64,000 nucleotides of DNA from JACXTP01 sp963827905. Its GTDB lineage: Archaea > Thermoplasmatota > Thermoplasmata > Methanomassiliicoccales > UBA472. The notes below the pieces were generated by a model that saw only the letters and a list, made by a program, of their open reading frames with translations, was not told the DNA's origin and ran no database searches. The DNA lies in assembly GCA_963827905.1 (NCBI GenBank), contig CAWHCB010000010.1, forward strand, positions 124,001 to 188,000, read 5' to 3'. Of this stretch, positions 18,847-28,883 are shown piece by piece (within the stretch, counting starts at the first letter, position 1; every line of letters starts with the position of its first letter). The translations under genes and the position numbers were made by a program.

Positions 18847-20236
18847 TCAACGTATCCCACAATGGTCGCCCTCGCACTGCGCCAGCAAAATCCCTATCCT
18901 CTCCTCGATTATCTCCCTCAGGTCCGGATGCCCGATCTCGGATATCTCGTAACGCACCCTTACGATGGGCTTGTTGACCTTGATGACACGGCGCAGGTCC
19001 ACCGGTGTCCCAGAAACCACCACGTCGCAATCCGCCCCGTTGATGGTCTCCTCCAGCTCCCTCACCTGCTCCTCTCCGTAGCCCATGGCCGGCAACACCT
19101 CCTTTAGGTGGGGATAATGGGAATAGGTCTCCGCGATCGATCCGACCGCGTAGGGACGCGGGTCGATTATCATCCCACCGTTGTCCTCGGCGCCGATCAT
19201 ACCCGCCCCATAGGCCATGCCTCCGTGCGTCACGGTCGGACCGTCCTCCACCACCAGCACGCGCTTTCCCCTTATCATCTCTGGCCTCTCCACCGATATG
19301 GGCGATGCGGCCTCGATGATCAGCGCCTTCGGGTTCATTCCATGCACGTTCTCCCGGACCGCCAATATGTCCTTGCGGTCGGCGGTGTGCGCCTTGTTGA
19401 TTATGATGACGTCGGCCATGCGCACGTTCGCCTCGCCCGGGTGGTAGAGCGATTCGTGACCGGCGCGCATCGGGTCGGCGATGACGATGTGCAGGTTGCT
19501 GTGTATGAACGGCAGGTCGTTGTTGCCCCCGTCCCATACGATGACGTCCGCCTCCTTCTCCGCCTGGCGCAATATCGCCTCGTAGTCCACACCGGCGTAC
19601 ACGATGATGCCCTTGTCGATGAGCGGCTCGTACTCCTCCCTCTCCTCGATGGTGCAATCGTGCTTGTCCAGGTCCTCGTAGGTGGCGAACCTCTGCACCC
19701 TCTGCTTGACCAGGTCGCCGTAGGGCATGGGGTGGCGTATCGCCACCACGCAGCGGTCGTGCTCCTTCAATATGGCGCAGATCTTCCGCGTGGTCGGGCT
19801 CTTCCCCGAGCCGGTGCGCACGGCGCAGACGCTGATGACCGGCACCTTCGACTCCAGGTACAAGGACCGATTGCCCATCAGGCGGAAGTCCGCTCCGCTG
19901 GCCAGCACCATGGACCCTTTGTGCATCAGGTCGACGTGCGATATGTCGCTGTAGGCGAACACCACCTGTTCCACCTTGTTGCCGTTTTATCAGGTGGGAT
20001 AGCTCCTCCTCCGGGTGGATGGGTATGCCCTTCGGGTAGAGCTTGCCAGCCAGCTCGGCCGGGTATCTCCGGTCGTCGATGTTCGGGATCTGCGCCGCGG
20101 TGAAGGCCACCACATCGTACGCCTCGTTGTCCCGGAAGTACATGTTGAAGTTGTGGAAGTCGCGTCCCGCCGCCCCCATGATGATCACTTTCTTGCGCTT
20201 CGTCGTCATCGAGGAGGGTTTGGTCGCTGATGGCAT
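18847..20236 (-). CDS. cyclic 2,3-diphosphoglycerate synthetase-like NTP-binding protein, frameshifted
   Basis: The N-terminus (KVIIMGAAGRDFHNFNMYFR) and the P-loop region (ISVCAVRTGSGKSPTTRKIC) are typical of the cyclic 2,3-diphosphoglycerate synthetase family, about 460 residues as here. One extra C near 19985 splits the gene; repair joins HLIKR to NKVEQVVFAYSDISHVDLMH. In hyperthermophilic methanogens the enzyme makes the thermoprotectant cDPG, but related NTPases of unknown role occur more widely, so the name is family-level only. It is divergent from the zinc-ribbon gene at 20318 and shares the AT-rich promoter region between them. Confidence 0.75.
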
Positions 20237-20287
20237 ATTAGCCTTTTCTTATGACCTAAGGGACATTGCGACGTTCTCACCGTCTTT

Positions 20288-20298
20288 TTTAATATATA
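20288..20298 (+). promoter_or_regulatory. archaeal TATA box of the zinc-ribbon gene
   Basis: TTTAATATATA is centred about 25 bases before ATG 20318. There is no ribosome site between them. This spacing fits an archaeal promoter giving a leaderless mRNA. Confidence 0.65.
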
Positions 20299-20317
20299 CG
20301 TCGATGAGGGCGACCTG

Positions 20318-20782
20318 ATGCCCTATCGCATCCCTCCCGCCAAACTGCTCTCCCAGACCATATCCGAGGTCATCCGCGACAAGCGCAGCGTCGTCTCGCA
20401 GAAGCGGTTCACGGAGCTGGTCCTGGCTGTCTTGAAGAAGAAGGACGAGGGTTACTCGGTGAGCGAGGAGCGGGTGCGGCGCATGGCCATCCACAAGAAC
20501 CTGGTGCGCATCCACATCCATTATCGCGTAACGGAGAAGCGCAGCGATGGCGGGAGATGCCCGGTCTGCGGCTCGGCCACCAAGGAGCTGCAGAACCAGA
20601 CCTTGGACGGCGAGGAGGTCAAGCTCGGCTTCCGTTGCTCCAAGTGCCCCTATTGGACCGGTCCGGAGCGGCGCGTCCCGGTCCGTTACACTTTCCTGTC
20701 CTTGCAGGAGGGGGTCATCGAGCCCTTGCCAAAGAAACGACGCAAGAAGGACGACAAGTACGCCCAGTGGAAGTTCGCTTGA
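20318..20782 (+). CDS. archaeal zinc-ribbon protein, unknown function
   Basis: The 154-residue protein has a helical, basic N-terminal half (PYRIPPAKLLSQTISEVIRD) and a zinc ribbon made by CPVCGSATKEL and FRCSKCPYWTGPERRVPVRY. It ends in a basic tail (PKKRRKKDDKYAQWKFA), which suggests nucleic-acid binding. The frame is intact, and the start sits at the predicted transcription start of a leaderless message. It is divergent from the cDPGS-like gene. The role is unknown. Confidence 0.8.
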   Translation: MPYRIPPAKLLSQTISEVIRDKRSVVSQKRFTELVLAVLKKKDEGYSVSEERVRRMAIHKNLVRIHIHYRVTEKRSDGGRCPVCGSATKELQNQTLDGEEVKLGFRCSKCPYWTGPERRVPVRYTFLSLQEGVIEPLPKKRRKKDDKYAQWKFA

Positions 20783-20825
20783 GCGATTTATAGTTAAGAT
20801 CGATAGGAAATGGTTTGGTCGTTCC

Positions 20826-21607
20826 TCACTCGGTGAGCACCTTTCTTGCCAGCAACGCTCCCAGCGCCACCAGCCCGATGGCGAAACCTACCAGCAAGGC
20901 CATGTTCGTGCCTAACGAGAATATGCCTGGCAGGTCGAAGGCGAAGTACCTGCAGCGCGTCCGCGCTCCAGGTGACCGGATTGGCCTTGGCGATGACCTG
21001 CAACCATTCCGGCATGCCGTCGATGGGGAACAGCGCGCTGGAGGCGAACAGGAGCGGGAGGTTGACCAGGTTGATGACGCCGAACAGGACCTCCTGGCTG
21101 CGGATGCGCAGGGCCATGATGGTGAAGGCGGCGGAGAAGCCCAACGCCAGGAGCAACAGCACCAGGAACATCCCCAGCAGGTCCAGGGCGTTGAAGCCCT
21201 CCGAGAACGTCAGCCCGTCCAGTCCGGGGATGTATCCGAAGCTCAGGGCCAGGATCAGCACTATGGCTGCGGAGATCAAGGCCCGTGATCACCGTGGCCA
21301 GGACCCGAGAGGTCGGTATGACCCCTCGCTCGATGGGCGAGGCCCGCAGCTTGTTCAGGAAACCGAACCGGCGGTCCCAGACTATGGACATGCCGGAGAA
21401 CATGCAGGTGAACAGCGTCACGATGGAGAGCATGCCCACCGCCAGGTAGGAGAAGTAGTTCTCGCCGCCGGTCCCCGGCAGGGTGAACGCCTGCCCGAAG
21501 AGCAGCAACCAGAACAGGGGCTGGATGAGCGTCATGAATATCTGGATCTTGACGCGGTACCAGTGCTTCAGCTCCCGGACCGTCAGGGCGTAGGTCTGTC
21601 TCAGCAT
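20826..21607 (-). CDS. ABC-2 type transporter permease, frameshifted
   Basis: The protein starts MLRQTYALTVRELKHWYRVK and has about six membrane helices typical of ABC-2 exporters (for example QIFMTLIQPLFWLLLFGQAF). Conserved RFGFLNKLRASPIERG lies in the loop. Extra bases near 21285 and 20945 break it; the last frame ends LLVGFAIGLVALGALLARKV at 20826. The repaired length is about 260 residues. It follows the ATPase gene by one base and forms an exporter with it. The cargo (drug, lipid or polysaccharide) is not determined. Confidence 0.88.
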
Positions 21608-21608
21608 C

Positions 21609-22622
21609 TCAGCGCCTCCTCTCGTTCATGCGGGCCTGCGCCATCCGCCCCATCATGTCGGTCTTGCCCTTCTGGTCCTCGTCACGGAACGAACGGCCAG
21701 TGTACTCCAGGAACACCTGGTCCATGTTGGGCCGGTCCAGTTTTATGGTGGTCACCGCCGCCCCTCTCTCCGTGGCGATCCTCACCAACGGACCGATGGC
21801 GCTATCGCCCTTCAGCACCTTGATGCGGTAGTCCTTGCCGTCGCGGCGCACGTCCAGGCACGCCGGAGACCTCCTTGAAGGCGACGCTCAGGTCCTCGTC
21901 CTTGTCCAGGGAGAGCGAGATGACGTCACCGCCCAGCGACCGCTTCAGCGTCTCCGGCGTGTCCAGGGCGACCAGCTTGCCATGGTCGATGAGGGCGATG
22001 CGGTCGCACAGGTTGTCCGCCTCCTCCAGGTAGTGGGTGGTCATGAGGATGGTCATCTTGTACTCCGAGCGGAGGAACCGGATGTGCTCCCATATGGCCG
22101 CCCGGGTCTGCACGTCCAATCCCAACGTCGGCTCGTCCAGGAACAACACCCTGGGCCGATGGATGAGGCCCTCGGCGATCTCCAGGCGCTTGCGCATGCC
22201 GCCGGAGTAGGTCTTGACCATGCGCTCGGAGGCGTCGTCCAGCTTCACCATCTTCAGCAGGTTGTCTATGCGTTCCTTCGCCTCCTTCTTCGGCACGTCG
22301 TAGAGGTCCGCCTGGAGCATCATGTTCTCCCGGCCGGACAGTTCGTCGTCCACGGTCAGCTCCTGCGGCACCAGGCCGATCATCCTGCGCACCTCGGTGG
22401 CATGCTTGACCACGTCCTTGCCGCCGACGAAGGCCTGGCCTTCGGTGGGCAGCAGCAACGTGGTCAGCATGGATATGGTGGTGGTCTTGCCTGCCCCGTT
22501 CGGTCCCAGGAATCCGAATATCTCCCCTTCCTCGACCGCGAAGTTGATGCCGTCCACGGCACGGATATCGCCATTGTAGACCTTGACCAGGTCCTTGACC
22601 TCGATTATCGATGGAATGTCAT
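21609..22622 (-). CDS. ABC transporter ATP-binding protein (DrrA-like), frameshifted
   Basis: All nucleotide-binding motifs are present: Walker A GPNGAGKTTT, signature YSGGMRKRLEIAEGL, Walker B RVLFLDEPTLGLD, and TTHYLEEADNL. The C-terminal DrrA-type extension lies in another frame after one extra base near 21862. The ATG at 22622 overlaps the stop of the PadR gene (TGATG) after an AGAGG ribosome site. The codons right after this ATG also need a one-base correction to enter the main frame at IIEVKDLVKVYNG. The repaired length is about 337 residues. Confidence 0.9.
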
Positions 22623-23135
22623 CACCTCTTCTCCAATCTCTCGATCTCCCTGTCCAGCTCCTCAAGTCGCCTGCCCATCAGTTCACGGGCCTGGCGCAAC
22701 TGCGCCAGTCGAGCCCCTTGATCGGTCTCGTCCTGCACCAGGTGCGAAAGCACCCAGGGAAGGGGGGCGTCCTCGCCGACCTCTTCCCTTTCCTCCGCCG
22801 CCGCACTGGGCCAGCACCTCCATGTACTTGGAGGCGAAGATGAGCTCCGGACCGATGTCCCGCAGCGTTTCCCTCAGCCAGGCCTGGGCAGGCTCGGTCA
22901 GTTGGTAGTATTCCTTATCGTCCCGAGCGTCCACCTGTACCAGGCCATGTTCCATGAGACGCTTGAGCGCTGGATAGAGCGCTCCGGTCTCCGGCCGCCA
23001 TAGACCCTCGAACTCCTCGCGCAGCGCCTTCAATATCTCATAGCCGTACATCGGTCCCTCCCGAAGCACGACCAACATCAGGAACTGGGACGGACTGAGC
23101 CTGTTGCCCTGGTACACGAAACCTTTGCCGAACAT
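22622..23135 (-). CDS. PadR-family transcription regulator, frameshifted
   Basis: The N-terminal winged helix is typical of PadR (LSPSQFLMLVVLREGPMYGY, then RPETGALYPALKRLMEHGLV). One extra base near 22803 separates it from a helical, coiled-coil C-terminus (LRQARELMGRRLEELDREIE). The repaired length is about 170 residues. It is the first gene of the ABC exporter operon and overlaps the ATPase start by one base, so it very likely regulates the exporter, as PadR repressors often do next to DrrAB-type pumps. Confidence 0.88.
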
Positions 23136-23283
23136 GTGCTACCGCCGCAGGATACCTGCGGCCTTGCTGCCTTAGGTAGGGCTATACTTAAAACACTTTC
23201 CCCAGCATATCATAAGGGCGTAGATATCAGAACGCCGAACTGGCGAATAAAAGTTATAAGGAATGCTATAGGTAGGAGGGACG

Positions 23284-24024
23284 ATGTCGTTGAGCTTCGA
23301 CCCCATCCCGGACGACCTCTGGGAGGACTGGAAGTGGTTCGTTTACCCAGAGGGCCTGGTCCTGGGCATGAGGGAGGGCAAGCACCGCGTGCCCAACTCC
23401 TCCCTGCTCCTGACGCCCTGTTACGTCGTCAACGTGCCGAAGCTCATCATGTCGGAGGTGATGTGGGCCTCCCGCTACGAGACCACCTCGAAGGGGCTGG
23501 TCGATTCCGGCCAGTACCTGAGGCGGGTCAACATAGGCACCGAGGACATCATCGACAGCATCATCTTCCTGCTCAGCCAGAACCCCATGGTGGTGACGCG
23601 CCGACCTTGCCAAGGGCCGAGCGCCTTGGAGGTGGAGCTGAACCAGGCCCTGCAGGACGGCCAGGAGCTGATCCTCATGGGCCAGGGCAACGAGGCCGAA
23701 CGCCAACTTTCGCTGGACGATCTCAAGGTGGAGTTCTTCAACCCCTTCGAGGAGGGCAAGGCCGAGCGAGGCCAGGACCTGGTGGGCATGGTCTCCCCGG
23801 AGGGTTGCATCAAGGAGCTGTCCATGGCCAAGGTGGAGCTGCCCAGCTCCATGGTCCGCGACGCCATCGCCCAGGCCATGGAGGAATTGAGCGCCAGGGA
23901 CCTGATCATGCTCGAGGCCGGAACGGCCATCGGTATGACCAAGAGGGGCCAGGAGCTTCTGGAGATCGAACCGGTCAGCGACACCCTCGCCTGCAAGTGC
24001 GAGGTGGAGCTGGTCGAGGAATAG
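23284..24024 (+). CDS. conserved hypothetical protein at head of biotin operon
   Basis: An intact 246-residue soluble protein beginning MSLSFDPIPDDLWEDWKWFV. A GGAGGG ribosome site and an AT-rich TATA-like box (about 23247-23258) precede it. The C-terminal half looks like a regulator-type helical region (MVRDAIAQAMEELSARDLIM). I recognise no family. It is followed on the same strand by the ACT protein, birA and the carboxyltransferase genes, so it may take part in their regulation. That is inference from position only. Confidence 0.6.
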   Translation: MSLSFDPIPDDLWEDWKWFVYPEGLVLGMREGKHRVPNSSLLLTPCYVVNVPKLIMSEVMWASRYETTSKGLVDSGQYLRRVNIGTEDIIDSIIFLLSQNPMVVTRRPCQGPSALEVELNQALQDGQELILMGQGNEAERQLSLDDLKVEFFNPFEEGKAERGQDLVGMVSPEGCIKELSMAKVELPSSMVRDAIAQAMEELSARDLIMLEAGTAIGMTKRGQELLEIEPVSDTLACKCEVELVEE

Positions 24025-24077
24025 TCGCATGATAATGTTTATCAAGGCAGATGCCTTTGGCCGCTGTCGGTCAGAGC

Positions 24078-25004
24078 ATGAGGCTTTATGATTTCGGCAG
24101 GCTGCACGGCTCGCGCGTGATGATCAACGAGAGAATATCCCGCCCGTTAGGACTGGTCGACGGAAGCCAGGTCTACCTTTCCATGTTCCGCTATGAGCGC
24201 AACGGCGCCTCGGGTCATGAGATCGTGGCCTCCACCTTCGGACCGGAGAACTATCGGCAGATATGCTCCGCCACCTTCTACATGGACGACACCCCGGGCT
24301 CGTGCGCCCAGGTGGCCAAGTTCCTGGCCGACCGTAACATCGACATCCTCAATTCCGTCTCGATCAGCATGATATCCAACATCACCATGGTGTGGAAGAT
24401 GTTGGTCGACCTCTCCTACTATGGCGAGGTCGCGCAGCTCAAGGAGGAGTTCGAGGCGCTGCGCCGGCAGAAGTCCCTGTCCATCAACAACGTGGAGGGC
24501 ATGGAGATCGAGGTCTCCCACATCAGCGAGCGCTACACCCGCGGCATCGTCTCCGCCGGCTCCAACGTCAAGGTCAAGCCGCGCAAGAACAAGGCCAAGA
24601 CCATCATCCGCCACGGCGACCTGGACCTGCCCAAGGACCTCATGGCCGACCTGGAGGGCGTGGAGGAGGGGGCGCTGGTCATGATGGTGGCCGACACCGA
24701 CGCCTGGGTATTGTCCATCTCATTCCTGCCCAAGGAGACCAAGCTGGCCGAGTTCGAGGTGTGCATCCCCGACAAGCCCGGCGCGGTCTTCGAGGTCACC
24801 AACGCGCTGGCCAAGGCCAACGTGAACGTGCTCGCCCTGTACACCCGGGTCCTGGTCTTCTACGAGCGCATGACCATCCGTCTGGTGGTCGACGTCACCA
24901 AGTACGAGGGCGGGGGCATGGCGCTGATGAAGGGCCTCTCCGGCCTGTTGCCCACCCTGGAGGGCCGCTATGAGCTGCTCTCCCTGAAAGAGCTCAAGGT
25001 CTGA
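24078..25004 (+). CDS. protein with two ACT domains
   Basis: Two similar halves each combine a short beta-rich segment (GSRVMINERISRPLGLVDGS; second copy DLPKDLMADLEGVEEGALVM) with an ACT ligand-binding fold (FYMDDTPGSCAQVAKFLADR; CIPDKPGAVFEVTNALAKAN). The DxPG motif of ACT domains is present in both. I start at ATG 24078 (MRLYDFGRLHG), where the conserved sequence begins. ACT domains bind amino acids or other small effectors. It ends 15 bases before birA. It is probably a sensor for the operon; the effector is unknown. Confidence 0.75.
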   Translation: MRLYDFGRLHGSRVMINERISRPLGLVDGSQVYLSMFRYERNGASGHEIVASTFGPENYRQICSATFYMDDTPGSCAQVAKFLADRNIDILNSVSISMISNITMVWKMLVDLSYYGEVAQLKEEFEALRRQKSLSINNVEGMEIEVSHISERYTRGIVSAGSNVKVKPRKNKAKTIIRHGDLDLPKDLMADLEGVEEGALVMMVADTDAWVLSISFLPKETKLAEFEVCIPDKPGAVFEVTNALAKANVNVLALYTRVLVFYERMTIRLVVDVTKYEGGGMALMKGLSGLLPTLEGRYELLSLKELKV

Positions 25005-25018
25005 GCGGATGGTCTAAG

Positions 25019-25759
25019 ATGATCATCGGCCGCAAGGTCCTCCTGAAGGAAGAGGTGGCCTCGACCAACGACGTGGCCAAGGCGCTTGCGCTGGAGGGCG
25101 AGGAGGAGGGCACCGTGGTCGTCGCCAAGACGCAGTTGGCCGGCCGCGGTCGCATGGGACGGTCCTGGTCCTCGCCCATGGGCGGGCTCTACCTGTCCGT
25201 CGTGCTGAGGCCGGACGTGAGCGTGGGGGACATGCTCCTGCTCACCGTGCTCAGCTCGGTGCCGGTGGCGCAGGCCATCGAGGAGCTGACCGGTCTGGAG
25301 GCCAAGCTGAAGTGGCCCAACGACATCGAGGTCGACGGGAAGAAGGTGGCGGGCATCCTGGTGGAGTCGGCGTCGAAGAGCGGCAACGTGGAGTTCCTGG
25401 TCCTGGGCATCGGCATCAACCTCAACACCGACCCGCTGGAGCTGGAAGGCCGGAACCCGGGGTCGCTGTCCTCCATGACCAAGCGCTCCTATGACCCGGA
25501 CGCGTCCATGCACCGCGCCTTGTACCATCTGGACGCTTTCTACGAAAGATATCGTCAAGGGGACCGGGACACGGCCGAGTACGTGCGCCGCTCGAGCACG
25601 CTGGGAAGGCATATCACCGCCTCGGTCGGCGACCAGAGGGTCAGCGGCCAGGCCATCTACATCGACCTGCAGGGGGCCTTGGTGATCAAGGGCGACGACG
25701 GTCTGACCTACCGTTTGGACTCGGTCTACACCCTGCGATTACGAATGAAAAAACGGTAA
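25019..25759 (+). CDS. birA: biotin--[biotin carboxyl-carrier protein] ligase
   Basis: The catalytic motifs of biotin protein ligase are clear: AGRGRMGRSWSSPMGGLYLS and LKWPNDIEVDGKKVAGIL, then FLVLGIGINLN, and a small C-terminal SH3-like domain. No N-terminal helix-turn-helix is present, so this is the monofunctional class. It attaches biotin to lysine in carrier proteins. It lies directly upstream of the carboxyltransferase genes and the biotin carrier at 28880, its evident substrate. Confidence 0.95.
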   Translation: MIIGRKVLLKEEVASTNDVAKALALEGEEEGTVVVAKTQLAGRGRMGRSWSSPMGGLYLSVVLRPDVSVGDMLLLTVLSSVPVAQAIEELTGLEAKLKWPNDIEVDGKKVAGILVESASKSGNVEFLVLGIGINLNTDPLELEGRNPGSLSSMTKRSYDPDASMHRALYHLDAFYERYRQGDRDTAEYVRRSSTLGRHITASVGDQRVSGQAIYIDLQGALVIKGDDGLTYRLDSVYTLRLRMKKR

Positions 25760-25833
25760 GATTAGAATATTAATGGCAATAAGGGTTAAAAACGGACACC
25801 CGATTGGCACAGGAACGGCTGGAGCGTCAGGAC

Positions 25834-27384
25834 ATGGGCAACGAGGAAAGGAGCAAGGAGCTGAAGGAGCTGCGCAAGCGCAGCCGGCTGGGCGGAGGCC
25901 CGGACCGCATGGAGAAGCATCGCAAGCAGGGCAAGCTGACCGCCAGGGAACGGTTGGACGCGCTGCTGGACCCAGGTAGCTTCATCGAGTTCGACGCCTT
26001 CGTGACGCACCAATCCTGCCAGTTCGGCATGGACAAGAACAAGCCGCCCGGGGACGGAGTGGTCACCGGGCACGGCACCATCGACGGCCGCCAGGTGTTC
26101 GTCTTCGCCCAGGACTTCACCGTGTTCGCCGGTTCGGTCGGTAAGATGCACGCCCTCAAGATCTGCAAGGTCTACGACATGGCCGTGAAGACCGGTTCGC
26201 CGGTGATCGGCATCTACGACTCGGGCGGCGCCCGCATCCAGGAAGGGGCGGAGTCGCTGCAGGGCTTCGGCGAGATGTTCTTCCGCTGCTCCCTCGCCTC
26301 GGGCGTGGTGCCGCAGATATCCATGGTCATGGGGCCTTGCGCCGGGGGCATGACCTTCGGTCCCGGCCTCTCCGACTTCGTCTTCATGGTCAAGCACAAG
26401 GCCCACATGTTCCTGGTCGGGCCGGACGTGATCAAGGCCGTCCAGAACGAGGACGTCTCCTTCGAGGAGCTGGGCGGAGCGATGTCGCATTCCATCAAGA
26501 GCGGCACCTCCCATTTCGCCTGCGAGGACGACCTGGATTGCATCAAGAGGGTGAAGAAGCTCATGAGCTTCCTGCCGTCGAACAACCTGGACTCCCCTCC
26601 TTTCGTCAAGGGCAAGGACGACCCGGAGCGCCGGGACGAGGCATTGGACAACATCATCCCTGAGGACCCCGCCAAGCCCTACGAGATGCGCGAGGTCCTG
26701 CGCAAGGTGGTGGACGACGCCGACCTTTTCGAGGTCCATGAGAACTACGCCCGCAGCATCATCACCGCCTTGGCCCGCCTGGACGGCATGTCCGTGGGCA
26801 TCGTCGCCAACGAACCGAACGTCATGGCCGGCACGCTGGACAACGACGCTTCCGTCAAGGCGGCCCGCTTCGTCCGCTTCTGCGACGCCTTCAACATCCC
26901 CATCGTCACCTTCGTCGACGTCCCCGGCTACCTGCCTTCAGTGGCGCAGGAGCACGAGGGTCTGATACTGAACAGCTCCAAGCTGCTCTACGCCTACTGC
27001 GAGGCGACGGCGCCCAAGGTGACCGTGGTCACGAGGAAGGCCATCGGCGGCGCCTACTGCGTCATGGCCTCCAAGCACATCCGCGCCGACCTGAACCTGG
27101 CCTGGCCGTCCGCCGAGATCGCCGTGGTCGGTCCGGAGGGGGCCATCAACATCGTCTACAAGCAGGAGCTCATCATGGCCGACGAGCCCCAGTTGAAGCG
27201 CGACGAGCTCATCAACGAGTACCGCAAGGCCCATGCCAGCGTCTACGTGGCGGCGGAGCGCGGCTACCTGGACGACATCATCGAGCCCAGGGAGACGAGA
27301 CCGAGACTGATCAGCGCCCTGCGCATGCTGCAGCGGAAGCGCGAGTCGCGCCCGGCGCGCAAGCACGGCAACATCCCCCTGTGA
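25834..27384 (+). CDS. acyl-CoA carboxyltransferase subunit (methylmalonyl/propionyl-CoA type, 12S-like)
   Basis: The 516-residue protein is a two-domain carboxyltransferase. The start at ATG 25834 (MGNEERSKELKELRKRSRLG) has a GGAGCG site. The N-terminal half has YDSGGARIQEGAESLQGFGE and GPCAGGMTFGPGLSDFVFMV. The C-terminal half has VDVPGYLPSVAQEHEGLI and ATAPKVTVVTRKAIGGAYCV. It moves the carboxyl group between biotin and an acyl-CoA, most likely propionyl-/methylmalonyl-CoA. It acts with the biotin carrier and the PycB-like subunit downstream. The frame is intact. Confidence 0.93.
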   Translation: MGNEERSKELKELRKRSRLGGGPDRMEKHRKQGKLTARERLDALLDPGSFIEFDAFVTHQSCQFGMDKNKPPGDGVVTGHGTIDGRQVFVFAQDFTVFAGSVGKMHALKICKVYDMAVKTGSPVIGIYDSGGARIQEGAESLQGFGEMFFRCSLASGVVPQISMVMGPCAGGMTFGPGLSDFVFMVKHKAHMFLVGPDVIKAVQNEDVSFEELGGAMSHSIKSGTSHFACEDDLDCIKRVKKLMSFLPSNNLDSPPFVKGKDDPERRDEALDNIIPEDPAKPYEMREVLRKVVDDADLFEVHENYARSIITALARLDGMSVGIVANEPNVMAGTLDNDASVKAARFVRFCDAFNIPIVTFVDVPGYLPSVAQEHEGLILNSSKLLYAYCEATAPKVTVVTRKAIGGAYCVMASKHIRADLNLAWPSAEIAVVGPEGAINIVYKQELIMADEPQLKRDELINEYRKAHASVYVAAERGYLDDIIEPRETRPRLISALRMLQRKRESRPARKHGNIPL

Positions 27385-27393
27385 GGACTGCAA

Positions 27394-28883
27394 ATGAGAG
27401 TCAAGATAACCGACCTGGCACTGCGTGACGCGCACCAATCGCTGCTAGCGACGCGCATGCGCACCGAGGACATGCTGCCCATCGCCCCGCTCATGGACGA
27501 GATCGGCTACTGGTCCGTGGAGATGTGGGGCGGTGCGACCTTCGACACCTGCCTGCGCTTCCTCAAGGAGGACCCTTGGGAGCGCATCACCCTGCTGAAG
27601 AAGGAGATGCCCAACACCCCCTTCCAGATGCTGCTGAGCGGGCAGAACATCGTCGGGTACAGGCATTACTCCGACGACATCCTGGAGAAGTTCATCGAGA
27701 AGGCGTACGAGAGGGGCATCGAGGTGTTCCGCATATTCGACGCCCTCAACGACACCAGGAACATGCAGACCGCCATGCGCACCGTGAAGCGCTGCGGGGG
27801 TATCGTCGAGGCTTCCATCTCCTACACCATCTCGCCGGTCCATAACATCCCTCTCTTCGTCAAGATCGCCCGGCGCCTGCAGGAGATGGGCGCGGACACG
27901 CTGTGCATCAAGGACATGGCGGGGCTCATCTCGCCCATGAACGCCTACGAGCTGGTGAAGCAGCTGCGCGAGGAGACCGCGCTTGCCGGTGCACTTCCAC
28001 TCCCATGCCACCTCCGGCATGTCGCTGGCCTCCCATTTCAAGGCCGTCGAGGCCGGGGCGGAGATACTGGACACGGCCATCTCGTCGCTCTCCATGGGAA
28101 CGTCGCATCCCCCCACCGAGACCCTGGTGGCCATGCTGAAGGGGACCGAATGGGACACCGGCCTGGACCTGAAGAAGCTGGCCGAGATCGGCGAGTACTT
28201 CGCCAAGGTGCGCAAGAAGTATGCCGCCTTCGAGAGCGAGCACACCGCCATCGATACCGACGTCCTGATATACCAGATCCCAGGGGGGATGATGTCCAAC
28301 CTGGTCTCGCAGCTGCGGGAGGCCAAGAAGGGGGACAAGATGCACGAGGTGCTGGAGGAGGTCCCCCGCGTCAAGGCCGACCTAGGCCACATACCGCTGG
28401 TCACGCCCACCTCCCAGATAGTGGGAACGCAGGCCACCCTGAACATCATCGCCGGCGAGCGCTACAAGATGACCACCAAGGAGACCAAGGACCTGGTGCG
28501 CGGTCTGTACGGCAAGACCCCGGCGGAGATATCGCCGGAGATCCGCCGCAAGATCATCGGGGACGAGCAGCCCATAACCGTCCGTCCGGCCGACCTGCTC
28601 GAACCGGAGTACGAGACGCCTGGCCAAGGAGGTGGAGCAGTACGCCCGCAACACCGAGGACGTGCTCTCCTACGCACTGTTCCCCCAGGTCGCCCTGGAG
28701 TTCTTCAAGGAGCGGGAGATGAACGAGAAGGGCCTGAACCTCAAGGACCTGGCCGCGGTGGCGGTGCTCTTCATGCGCTCCACCGAGAAGAAGATCGATG
28801 TCTGTCCGGTCGGCCAGATGGCGGACGCCTGGGCCGCGGCGGCGCGCAAGGAATCGGTAGGCCAAGGGGGCTGGCTGCTTTGA
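27394..28883 (+). CDS. pyruvate/oxaloacetate carboxyltransferase subunit (PycB/OadA/5S type), frameshifted
   Basis: The TIM-barrel carboxyltransferase is evident: ITDLALRDAHQSLLATRMRT, WSVEMWGGATFDTCLRFLKE, the carboxylated-lysine region LCIKDMAGLISP, and the metal site HFHSHATSG. Extra bases near 27985 and 28620 break it into three frames. The last part (EVEQYARNTEDVLSYALFPQ) ends at 28883. The repaired length is about 495 residues, without a fused biotin domain. It transfers a carboxyl group between biotin and pyruvate/oxaloacetate. Its stop overlaps the start of the biotin carrier gene by four bases (TTGA). Confidence 0.92.
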
